Positions 6,063 through 13,172 of a stretch of DNA of 16,360 bases are shown one piece after another (position 1 is the stretch's first letter; each line of letters begins with the position of its first letter). The position numbers were made by a program, and so were the translations under genes. Origin of the DNA: UPXZ01 sp035402725. GTDB lineage: Bacteria > Bacteroidota > Bacteroidia > Bacteroidales > Paludibacteraceae. The notes beneath the pieces were generated by a model that did no database searches, was not told the origin of the DNA, and saw nothing but the letters and a program-made list of their open reading frames with translations. The DNA is taken from positions 1 through 16,360 of the forward strand of contig DAONDU010000048.1 in assembly GCA_035402725.1 (NCBI GenBank). Reading direction: 5' to 3'.

Positions 6063-9047
6063 TTAAAGATCAACATTAACCCCAAAGATAAAGGAGCGTG
6101 TTTGCGGATAAGTTCCGTAATCTATTCCCTGTACGTTGCCAGAATTTCCCCATTGATTGACTTCAGGGTCAAAGCCGAGGTATTTGGTAAAGGTGAACAG
6201 ATTTGTCACCGTTGCGTATGGCTGAAGTTTACTTATTCCCAGCTTTTTCATCCAGTTCATCGAGAAATCATACGACAGGGTTACATCCTTGACGCGCAGA
6301 TAACTTCCATCTTCGATGAAGTAGGACGATATCTTCATATCATAACCAGCTTTGGGTATCGAAGTAATCATGCCGGGCCTGCGCCAGCGTTCAACAATTC
6401 TTTTGGATTGATTTTTAGCGTCATACATACCTTCGGATTCTATTCTTGATACGTTGAATATATCATTGCCGTATGTTCCCTGTAATAACACACTTAAATT
6501 AAAGTTTTTGAAAGAAAAGCTATTTGTCATCCCGTATGTAAAATCAGGATTAGGATCACCGATATAGCCACGGTCGGACGCGTTGATAAATCCATCATCG
6601 TTTTTATCGACATACATCAGCTCGCCAGTTTCGGGGTCAACACCCTGGGATTCATATCCCCAAAAACCACCCAGCGGTCTTCCCGGCATATTTTTCACTG
6701 CATAATCGGAAAGAATATCCGTAACACGGGCATCGTAATACACCTGTTTGAAGTCCAGTTTTACCAGCATGTTTTGGTTGTGTGATATATTGAAATCGGT
6801 ATTCCATTTGAATTTGCCGACCAGGTTCTTGGAACTAAGGCTTAATTCAATACCCTGATTGGTCATTTCGCCTTCGTTGCGCTGAATGGAAGAGACAGCG
6901 GCTGAACCTGCGGGCAGTGTCACCCACATAAGCATGTTGCGTGTGCGTTTGAAATAATAATCGGCGTTGATGGTCAGCCTGTTATGCAACAACATGGCAT
7001 CAAATCCTATGTTACTTTGCGTGGTAGTTTCCCATGTCAGGTCCTGTGAACTTAAACTTACCTGAGAGTATGTGGGTACCGCGTCAGCCTGCCCCGGTTT
7101 CCACCATTCTATCCTATTGAAATCATATCTTTCAAGGTATGCATAGTCGCCCAGACCATCCTGATTACCTGTTTGTCCCCATCCGGCACGAATTTTCAAA
7201 TCGTTGAGCCAGGTCAAATCCGACATGAACTCCTCCGAGGATATGCGCCATGCTGCCGATACCGACGGGAAGTAGCCCCAACGACCGGAAGGCGCGAGTT
7301 TGCTTGAACCATCGGCACGTATATTCATACTGAGCAGGTATTTGCTTTCATAATTATATGATAATCGCCCCAGATATGACATGATTGCCCATTGTGAAGC
7401 GGTACTACCGTTACCCGGACTGATTTTATTTGCTGCATTCAGTGTTTTTACAATGTCGTTGGCAAAATGTGAAGCGAACTGATAACTTTGCGACCAGTCA
7501 GATACCGTGTATGAGGTACCTGCCATCGCTTCAAAATTGTGCGATTTGATTTTCTTTGTGTAAGTGAGAATATTATCAAGCATCATCACACGGTTGAATG
7601 AACGGTTGTCCTGAGCTTCGCCGTATTGTCCTCTTCCATAACTGGTAGAAACGGGATCGAGGAATGAAGTGTAGTTGGAATAGGTCATATCGCCCGTGAT
7701 GGAGGATGTAAGTTTCAAATCCGGGAAGAAGGTGATAACACCTTTTCCTGTTGCCAGCAAGCGGTGCGTGTCATTCTTGTTGTCGCGGGTGCGGGCCAGA
7801 TTTTCGAGCGGGTGAGTGATATTGCTTACACCGTAGAATTTGTTGTAATAGTATTTAGGATTTTCAGTATCCCACACAGGCGCGTAGGTCGGAGTATTGA
7901 TGACCGATAAAATAACACCACCCCTGTTTGATCCGGTTCCTGAGATAATGTCGCCTTTGGATATGTTATTGGAATAAGAAATGTTCGCGCTCAGATTAAG
8001 CCACTTGTACAACTCGGATTCGACCGATGTGCGGAAATTGAAGCGTTTAAAAGATGTTGAACTGATAATACCGGTTTCGTCGGTATAACCTCCTGAAAGA
8101 AAATAGTTGACTTTATTCGAAGCTCCGGATGCCGATAGCTGATAATTATGCCGTATTCCGGTTGAAAATGTTTCGTCGAACCAATTGGTTTGATCCGTTA
8201 ATCCATCGGGTAAAACAACCGATGATTTAAGATCGGACAGATACTCCCTGTATTCTTCAAGGTTAAGCGATTCCATTTTGCGGCTGACATTGGATATACC
8301 CGTATAAGCACTGAATGAAACAGCAGAACGATCCTTGCGCGCTGTGGCTTTGGTAGTGATCATAACCACGCCATTGGCGCCACGCGAACCATAGATGGCA
8401 GCCGATGAGGCATCCTTCATGATCTGCATACTTTCAATATCGTTGGCAGAAAGGAAATCGATATTGTTCATCGGAACTCCGTCTACTACGTAAAGCGGGT
8501 CATTGCTGGCGTTCATGGAAGTGGTTCCCCTCACGCGGATGACCATACCGGCACCCGGCTTACCATTGGGCTGGATAACCTGCACACCGGCAGCTTTACC
8601 CTGAATAGCCTGAGCGGCTGATGTTATCGGTCTCAGATTCAGATCTTCGGTTGAAACAGAGGAAACTGCCGTGGTCACATCTTTTCTTTTTGCTACACCA
8701 TAACCAATTACCACCACTTCTTCCAGCCCCTTGGCTTCTTCAGTCAGAACAATGTCATTATCTAACTGAGAAGTCAGGATTTTTTCCTGTGTCACCATTC
8801 CAACATACGAAAATACAAGTACATCTCCCGGTCGGGCCTGAATGCTGTACTGTCCGTTAATGTTGGTAACCACTCCGGTGGTAGTTCCTTTTACCTTTAC
8901 ACTTACACCAATCAGCGCTTCGCGGTTGGCATCAGTGATTGTGCCCCGATAGTTGCCGGTAGTCTGGCCCCACGCTGTTATTGAACAGCTGAGATACATT
9001 ATCAGCACAACCATCATGGAAATAAAATTTTTTCTTTTTGTTCTCAT
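6063..9047 (-). CDS. susC: SusC/RagA-family TonB-dependent outer-membrane transporter
   Basis: The 994-residue protein has a signal peptide ending near residue 28 (ITAWGQ). A carboxypeptidase-regulatory-like domain at about 33-103 (GVSVKVKGTTTGVVTNINGQ) follows, then the TonB-box-region motif EEVVVIGYG at 109-117. The plug (about 118-236) contains DASSAAIYGSRGANGVVMIT, and the rest is the 22-strand barrel ending RSFIFGVNVDL. It imports oligosaccharides across the outer membrane with the SusD lid, using TonB-ExbBD energy. There is no extra N-terminal STN domain, so it is not expected to signal through an anti-sigma factor. This fits the use of a separate SusR-type regulator upstream. Its promoter and leader elements lie at 9112-9183. 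Confidence 0.98.
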   Translation of the reverse strand: MRTKRKNFISMMVVLIMYLSCSITAWGQTTGNYRGTITDANREALIGVSVKVKGTTTGVVTNINGQYSIQARPGDVLVFSYVGMVTQEKILTSQLDNDIVLTEEAKGLEEVVVIGYGVAKRKDVTTAVSSVSTEDLNLRPITSAAQAIQGKAAGVQVIQPNGKPGAGMVIRVRGTTSMNASNDPLYVVDGVPMNNIDFLSANDIESMQIMKDASSAAIYGSRGANGVVMITTKATARKDRSAVSFSAYTGISNVSRKMESLNLEEYREYLSDLKSSVVLPDGLTDQTNWFDETFSTGIRHNYQLSASGASNKVNYFLSGGYTDETGIISSTSFKRFNFRTSVESELYKWLNLSANISYSNNISKGDIISGTGSNRGGVILSVINTPTYAPVWDTENPKYYYNKFYGVSNITHPLENLARTRDNKNDTHRLLATGKGVITFFPDLKLTSSITGDMTYSNYTSFLDPVSTSYGRGQYGEAQDNRSFNRVMMLDNILTYTKKIKSHNFEAMAGTSYTVSDWSQSYQFASHFANDIVKTLNAANKISPGNGSTASQWAIMSYLGRLSYNYESKYLLSMNIRADGSSKLAPSGRWGYFPSVSAAWRISSEEFMSDLTWLNDLKIRAGWGQTGNQDGLGDYAYLERYDFNRIEWWKPGQADAVPTYSQVSLSSQDLTWETTTQSNIGFDAMLLHNRLTINADYYFKRTRNMLMWVTLPAGSAAVSSIQRNEGEMTNQGIELSLSSKNLVGKFKWNTDFNISHNQNMLVKLDFKQVYYDARVTDILSDYAVKNMPGRPLGGFWGYESQGVDPETGELMYVDKNDDGFINASDRGYIGDPNPDFTYGMTNSFSFKNFNLSVLLQGTYGNDIFNVSRIESEGMYDAKNQSKRIVERWRRPGMITSIPKAGYDMKISSYFIEDGSYLRVKDVTLSYDFSMNWMKKLGISKLQPYATVTNLFTFTKYLGFDPEVNQWGNSGNVQGIDYGTYPQTRSFIFGVNVDL

Positions 9048-9111
9048 GTGTATTTGGATTTTTTGTTTGAATATATATTGTTAACATTACAGATTTAAGC
9101 ATTAATGATTG

Positions 9112-9130
9112 CCCGACTATAAAAGTCGGG
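9112..9130 (-). promoter_or_regulatory. Stem-loop in the susC 5' leader
   Basis: CCCGACT and its exact complement form a 7-bp stem around a 5-nt loop (9119-9123). It lies about 65 nt upstream of the susC ATG and downstream of the -7 box, so it should be in the mRNA leader. No U-tract follows on the minus strand, so it is not an obvious terminator. A role in leader stability or translation control is inference. Confidence 0.5.
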
Positions 9131-9152
9131 TTGCAGGCATAATATTGAAACA

Positions 9153-9180
9153 ATTTGCTTAATTTAAGGTTTAAGCAAAT
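9153..9180. promoter_or_regulatory. Perfect 10-bp dyad at the susC promoter, candidate operator
   Basis: Arms ATTTGCTTAA (9153-9162) and TTAAGCAAAT (9171-9180) are exact inverted copies separated by 8 bp. The right arm overlaps the -7 box at 9176-9183 and the left arm lies just past the expected transcription start. This is the only long perfect dyad I see in the 279-bp gap. It could be the binding site of the SusR-type regulator encoded next door, or a 5' structure in the transcript. Confidence 0.45.
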
Positions 9181-9183
9181 GTA
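9176..9183 (-). promoter_or_regulatory. Bacteroidota -7 box of susC
   Basis: Read on the minus strand this is TACATTTG, an exact match to the TAnnTTTG -7 consensus. It lies about 130 bp upstream of the susC ATG and implies a leader of roughly 120 nt. I see no good TTTG -33 element at the usual spacing, which is common for activator-dependent PUL promoters. Confidence 0.6.
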
Positions 9184-9326
9184 CAATAGAATATCAGAAA
9201 ATATTTAAGAAATAAATATTTGGGGGATGGTTGTAGGAATATAAACGCTGATATTCAGTAATATAACAAACTTGTAGGCGCGGGAATAAGTGGATTTTTC
9301 AGGAATAAAATTATATCGTATTGTAT

Positions 9327-10988
9327 TTATCTGGTAAATGTACCAATCTTTTTAACCATATTCTCAAAATCATTACGGGATACTTTTGACTTATTCTTAA
9401 TTTTAGCGCGGTAATTGTAAATGGTATTAGCAGAGTAATGCAATAATTCGGCAATTTTGGCACTGTTGTCGATACCCAGACGTATTAATGCAAAAATACG
9501 TAACTCGGTATTTAATAATTCATCCTTTTTGAGGATAATTTTTTCCTCGTCCATCAGCAGATTATTAAATTCATGAACAAAATCGGGATAGAGACGCAGA
9601 AAAGAACGGTCGAAGTTGTTGTAAAACTCTTTCAACTCGTTGTCCATGAAATCTGATGACTTTACGTCTTCCATCACTTCGGATTGCTGATTGTTGAGGA
9701 GTTTCTTTCGAATTGTCTTTCGGTAGGCATCTATCTTGTCGATGTACAACGAGCATAGCGATAGAAAATGTCCGATATACTCTTCTTTTACCTGATTGGA
9801 TTCCGACAGTTCGGCATTCGTATTATTTATTTCACTGTTTATTCTGCTTAGTTCCCAATTCAGCCGGTTCAGTTCATCATTCGCCTTTATGGTTTTCGCG
9901 TTGGCTTTTGATATCCTGCGGTTTTGGAAAAAAATTCCGATAACAGATGTCAGTAACAGCAAGGTAAGTATACTGATAAGAATAAGTGATCTGCGTAATT
10001 TTTTCTCCTGCTGAGCTTTGTCAATCAGATAGGCGTTATTTATAATCGACTGTACTTCGGCTATTTGTGTAAATCTCAGACGCGCGTTGAAAATTGTCGC
10101 GTTGTTGACGGAATAATTGATGTACAGGTGAGCATGTTTTATATCTCCCCGCTTGTACATCAGGTTGGCCAGCTCCCACGAGGAGGCATTGTCTGTAATT
10201 CCAAATCTGAGATCGCTGATAGCCGACTTCAGCAGCCATTTTTGTTGCAACAGCTCATCGCCGCTCTCCTTATAAGTCAATGATCTCAGAAATGCAATCA
10301 AGGCATATTCCCGGCTATTTTCGGAAAATGACTTCAGTCTAATGTCATTTATTTTCAGTGACATCTTGAAGTCGCGTATATTCCTGTAATCGGACTCGAT
10401 GATACTCAGATAGCGGTCGTCATTGTGAGGTAAGATTTTTTTCTGAAGCTCTTTATACTTATTGGATATTTCGCGATAACTGTTGCTTAGCCGTGCTTCT
10501 TTACTGTAATATGACATTTCACCATATGCGTGCTCCATACAAAAGTAATATTCTATCAGTTGTGATTGTGGCAAGTCAGCTTCGCGAATAGTGGCAAGTA
10601 TATCGGCAGACTCCTTGTAAAGTCCGATTGACGCGAGAAGATATGAAAGTTTTAGCTTTGAATCGGTTACGAGGTTGGAGTCTCCCAGTTGCTCCGCGGT
10701 TGTTATGCATCGGTTGAGGTAGGCAATTGCCGAGTCCGATATGTAAGGGCGGTATTCTTCGTATATTTTTTGATACAGGATGTATTTATTATTGGGTGAA
10801 TGTTGCTGACGGTTTAACTTATTAACCAGATTATCTATCCGTTGCTGTCTTTCACGTATATGTATATTTCCGGTTTCTATCAGCTTGTCGTATATGCGAA
10901 TGAGAGAATCTGTTTCAATATCTGTAGCTGAGACCGATAATGAGATTAAACTTATAATGCAGATAAAAATATACTTTCTGTTACTCAT
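9327..10988 (-). CDS. SusR-type membrane-spanning transcriptional regulator (TPR sensor, TM, C-terminal HTH)
   Basis: I choose the ATG at 10986-10988 (553 residues). It is followed at once by a signal-like hydrophobic segment (YIFICIISLISLSVSA); the longer ATG at 11054 would add 22 unrelated residues before it. Residues about 28-320 are helical and TPR-like, predicted periplasmic. A membrane helix at about 333-355 (LILISILTLLLLTSVIGIFF) precedes a coiled coil (about 358-398) rich in Asn and Glu. The cytoplasmic tail contains YIDKIDAYRKTIRKKL and LYPDFVHEFN, as in the DUF6377/SusR family. It ends in a LuxR-like helix-turn-helix at about 505-534 (SAKIAELLHYSANTIYNYRAK). Such proteins sense an oligosaccharide and activate the adjacent susC. 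There is no kinase or receiver domain, so it is not a hybrid two-component system. Confidence 0.88.
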   Translation of the reverse strand: MSNRKYIFICIISLISLSVSATDIETDSLIRIYDKLIETGNIHIRERQQRIDNLVNKLNRQQHSPNNKYILYQKIYEEYRPYISDSAIAYLNRCITTAEQLGDSNLVTDSKLKLSYLLASIGLYKESADILATIREADLPQSQLIEYYFCMEHAYGEMSYYSKEARLSNSYREISNKYKELQKKILPHNDDRYLSIIESDYRNIRDFKMSLKINDIRLKSFSENSREYALIAFLRSLTYKESGDELLQQKWLLKSAISDLRFGITDNASSWELANLMYKRGDIKHAHLYINYSVNNATIFNARLRFTQIAEVQSIINNAYLIDKAQQEKKLRRSLILISILTLLLLTSVIGIFFQNRRISKANAKTIKANDELNRLNWELSRINSEINNTNAELSESNQVKEEYIGHFLSLCSLYIDKIDAYRKTIRKKLLNNQQSEVMEDVKSSDFMDNELKEFYNNFDRSFLRLYPDFVHEFNNLLMDEEKIILKKDELLNTELRIFALIRLGIDNSAKIAELLHYSANTIYNYRAKIKNKSKVSRNDFENMVKKIGTFTR

Positions 10989-11592
10989 ATTTGAAGTTTC
11001 AATAATAGGGTCAAAGTACTTAGCACCGGAGAAATGAAATAAAGCAGTCCGCAATTCCTTTATTTATAATATGGTCTATAACGTCTGCTTCAGTACAAAA
11101 TTATTAAAAAGATCCGGAATAATAACTCCAAAAATCAATCAAACCGCGAAATGTTTAATAAATTAAATGACATAAAGCTGGAAATGGGGCTTTTCTTTCA
11201 GACGTTTTTGAAGGATGTCATTATCCCGTTTCAGCTTTCCTTTTGATGTTTGTAAAAAAAAAAGTTTAATAAAAACAGGTTTAGGATCGAAAGATTTCTC
11301 AGTAGTAACTTCAAAGTAAAAAAAACCTAAATATTTATAAACAGAAGCCCTACGGAATTTCATAGTTTTTTGTAATTTTGACAGATTTTTCTGGTATCCA
11401 CAAATTTCCCGTTTCAAAATTGATTGAGTTGTTCGAAGTGTGATTTATAATCTTTCCCCAAATCGCTGTATTTGAAAAGATTGCAAATTATACGCGATTG
11501 CTCTGTACGTGCCTGAATGAATAGAGAAATCGTTGCAGAAATGTATTTTTTATTTTCAAATCAAAATATATTACATAAAAACTAAAAAAACT
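10989..11592. other. Intergenic region between the divergent regulator and uraA genes
   Basis: About 600 bp, AT-rich with several A- and T-runs, and without a convincing gene. It holds the regulator's leader and promoter on its left side and the uraA leader on its right. A minus-strand reading frame at 11163-11417 (84 codons, or 66 from the inner ATG at 11363) encodes a Lys/Phe-rich peptide I do not recognise. Its composition follows the A-runs, and I see no promoter box near it, so I do not call it. For uraA the closest promoter-like element is TATTTTTT near 11543-11550, one base off TAnnTTTG, with no clear -33 partner. Confidence 0.6.
11096..11103 (-). promoter_or_regulatory. Candidate -7 box of the regulator gene
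   Basis: On the minus strand this reads TAATTTTG, an exact TAnnTTTG match, 107 bp upstream of the preferred ATG at 10988. A TTTG (CAAA on plus, 11129-11132) lies 25 bp further upstream, longer than the usual spacing of about 19-21 bp, so the -33 element is doubtful. Confidence 0.4.
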
Positions 11593-12876
11593 ATGAGCAG
11601 ACGAACAATCGGCATTCATGAGAAATTGCCCGTACTTGAAAGTATTCCGTTAAGTTTTCAGCACCTTGCTGCCATGTTTGGCGCCACCATTCTGGTACCG
11701 ATACTTGTTGGTGTTAATCCGGCTATTGCCTTGCTGATGAACGGTATCGGCACCCTGATTTATTCGTGGGTAACCAAAGGAGGAATTCCGGCTTACCTGG
11801 GTTCCAGTTTTGCATTTATTGCCCCGATTATCCTTATCAGCACAAGTTATGGAGGTTTCAGCCATGCCCAATCCGGATTTATTTTCTTCGGATTATTTTT
11901 CATCCTGATTTCCTTTGTTGTAAAAAAATGGGGTGTGGGCTGGATTGACGTAGCCATGCCACCCGCCGTGATGGGTGCCGTTGTGGCAATTATCGGACTG
12001 GAACTTGCTCCGGTTGCAGCTCAGCAGGCCGGTCTTGCTGCCGGTTCTACTCCGGTCGGACAGGTAGTGCAGCCTTTTGTTATGAACAACGATGTGGTCA
12101 TGGTTTCGATGTTCACACTGGCAGTAGGTATATTCGGATCAGTACTTTTCAGAGGTTTTCTTCAGGTTATTCCCATTCTGATTGCCGTTATAGCCGGTTA
12201 TATTTTCGCCCTTGCCAAAGGAATGGTCGATACACAGGTAATAACTGATGCATCGTGGTTTGCCCTGCCTCATTTTCAGGCACCCGTTTTTGATTTGAAT
12301 GCTGTTCTCATAATCATGCCAGCCTGTATTGTTGTACTTGCCGAGCATATCAGCCATTTGATCGTTACGGGTAAAGTTACCGAAACCGACCTGATCAAGG
12401 AACCCGGACTTCACCGTTCACTACTGGGTGACGGTATTTCCAACCTCGTTTCGGGTTTTGTAGGTTCGCCCCCCAATACTACTTATGGTGAAAACATTGG
12501 TGTGATGGCTATTACCCGGGTATTTTCCGTATGGGTAATCCGCGGTGCTGCTCTGCTGGCCATCGCATTTTCCTGTATCGGAAAAGTTTCAGCGGCAATT
12601 TCCACTATTCCGGGAGCTGTAATGGGTGGTATCACCTTCCTGCTTTACGGTGTGATTGCTGTTCAGGGTTTCCGTATGTTTGTGGAGCAGAAAGTTGACT
12701 TTAGCAAAAACAGCAATATGGTACTTGGAGCCGTTACTTTCGTTGTGGGTGTGAGCGGTGCAAGCATTAAGATTGGTAGTGTGGAACTTAAAGGGATGGC
12801 ATTTGCTGCTGTTACAGGAGTTGCACTTTCTCTGATATTCTGGGGACTTAAGAAACTGAAATGGATGGAAGAGTAA
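11593..12876 (+). CDS. uraA: Uracil permease, NCS2 family
   Basis: From the ATG at 11593 the product is 427 residues, close to E. coli UraA in length. An in-frame ATG at 11533 would add a 20-residue Lys/Tyr-rich piece not typical of the family. The protein is almost entirely hydrophobic membrane helices, consistent with the 14-helix NCS2 fold. Uracil-site residues are recognisable: Glu251 and His255 in LAEHISHL, and Glu300 in NTTYGENIG, matching Glu241, His245 and Glu290 of E. coli UraA. ITRVFSVWVI follows. It imports uracil by proton symport for salvage. It stands alone between the PUL and the next gene, divergent from the regulator, with its own terminator at 13007-13049. Xanthine/urate specificity is less likely given the uracil-type TYGENIG motif. 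Confidence 0.95.
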   Translation: MSRRTIGIHEKLPVLESIPLSFQHLAAMFGATILVPILVGVNPAIALLMNGIGTLIYSWVTKGGIPAYLGSSFAFIAPIILISTSYGGFSHAQSGFIFFGLFFILISFVVKKWGVGWIDVAMPPAVMGAVVAIIGLELAPVAAQQAGLAAGSTPVGQVVQPFVMNNDVVMVSMFTLAVGIFGSVLFRGFLQVIPILIAVIAGYIFALAKGMVDTQVITDASWFALPHFQAPVFDLNAVLIIMPACIVVLAEHISHLIVTGKVTETDLIKEPGLHRSLLGDGISNLVSGFVGSPPNTTYGENIGVMAITRVFSVWVIRGAALLAIAFSCIGKVSAAISTIPGAVMGGITFLLYGVIAVQGFRMFVEQKVDFSKNSNMVLGAVTFVVGVSGASIKIGSVELKGMAFAAVTGVALSLIFWGLKKLKWMEE

Positions 12877-12895
12877 TTTGTTAATTTGAAGATGT

Positions 12896-12921
12896 ACCAA
12901 TTTGAAAATTTGAGAATTGGT
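12896..12921 (+). other. Small inverted repeat in the uraA 3' region
   Basis: ACCAATT (12896-12902) and AATTGGT (12915-12921) are exact 7-bp inverted arms around 12 nt rich in TTTGA-type words (TTTGAAGATG, TTTGAAAATTTGAGAA). It lies 20 bp after the uraA stop and well before the real terminator. Similar TTTGAAAATTTGA strings are, as far as I know, common in Bacteroidota intergenic DNA; that is recollection, not a search. Confidence 0.35.
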
Positions 12922-12940
12922 TATTGAGTTACTAAGTTAT

Positions 12941-12982
12941 TTATAATTTATAATTTATAATTTATAATTTATAATTCATAAT
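12941..12982. repeat. Tandem heptamer repeat (TTATAAT)
   Basis: Five exact copies of TTATAAT (12941-12975) are followed by one variant copy TCATAAT (12976-12982) and a partial fourth-base echo. The array lies between the uraA stop and the terminator. It is a short, slippage-prone microsatellite-like tract with no coding role that I can see. Confidence 0.85.
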
Positions 12983-13006
12983 TCATTTTCCTCTTCCGGA
13001 TACAAC

Positions 13007-13049
13007 AAAAAAACAGACTTTGTTCACAACGAACAAGGTCTGTTTTTTT
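13007..13049. terminator. Strong intrinsic terminator between uraA and the convergent 13166 gene
   Basis: A 19-bp stem runs from an A7 tract (13007-13013) through ACAGACTTTGTTC, with a 5-nt loop (13026-13030), to GAACAAGGTCTG and a T7 tract. The only imperfection is a U.G wobble on the plus strand (an A-C mismatch on minus). Both strands end in a U-run, so it can terminate uraA from the left and the minus-strand gene from the right. Confidence 0.92.
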
Positions 13050-13132
13050 ATTTGGCTCTTGAAGAATAATACTATTCGGAACAAAATCACTTTCTTTAGC
13101 TTTATGTCTTTAATTTTCAGCCTAGTATCTTA

Positions 13133-13172
13133 TATCCATTTGTCTGGTATCTATTTGTCTTACACCTATTTA
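13133..13172. repeat. Degenerate 15-bp tandem repeat at the 3' end of the large secreted-protein gene
   Basis: Two similar 15-bp units, TATCCATTTGTCTGG (13133-13147) and TATCTATTTGTCTTA (13148-13162), are followed by a partial third, CACCTATTTA. The third unit contains the stop codon (13166-13168) of the minus-strand gene. A further loose copy (GTATCTTA) precedes them. Confidence 0.6.

Larger units (their letters stand above)
201..10988 (-). other. Polysaccharide utilisation locus: regulator, SusC, SusD, SGBP, GH30, T9SS-exported binding protein
   Basis: Six consecutive minus-strand genes make a classical PUL. Gaps are 279 bp (regulator to SusC), 30 bp (SusC to SusD), 38 bp (SusD to SGBP), 10 bp (SGBP to GH30) and 171 bp (GH30 to the T9SS protein). 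SusC to GH30 is therefore probably one transcript, with the regulator on its own promoter. A single GH30 enzyme with SusC/D, an SGBP and a SusR-type regulator matches the composition of the described B. thetaiotaomicron beta-1,6-glucan locus. The substrate is inferred from that likeness and is not proven by sequence. No GH3 beta-glucosidase is visible here, so final oligosaccharide hydrolysis must be encoded elsewhere. Confidence 0.9.

Noticed and set aside
8932..9186. 84-codon minus-strand frame covering the susC promoter and start
   Set aside because: Its ATG overlaps the -7 box and it runs out of frame into susC, so it is incompatible with the promoter assignment.
10989..11054. 22-residue N-terminal extension of the regulator
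   Set aside because: The ATG at 10988 is directly followed by the signal-like hydrophobic segment; the extension would bury it inside the protein.
11163..11417. 84-codon minus-strand frame in the regulator-uraA gap
   Set aside because: Low-complexity Lys/Phe-rich product driven by A/T-runs, with no family likeness and no promoter box nearby; kept only as a remark in the gap entry.
11533..11592. 20-residue N-terminal extension of the uracil permease
   Set aside because: The Lys/Tyr-rich extension is not typical of NCS2 proteins; the ATG at 11593 follows an A-rich leader typical of this phylum.
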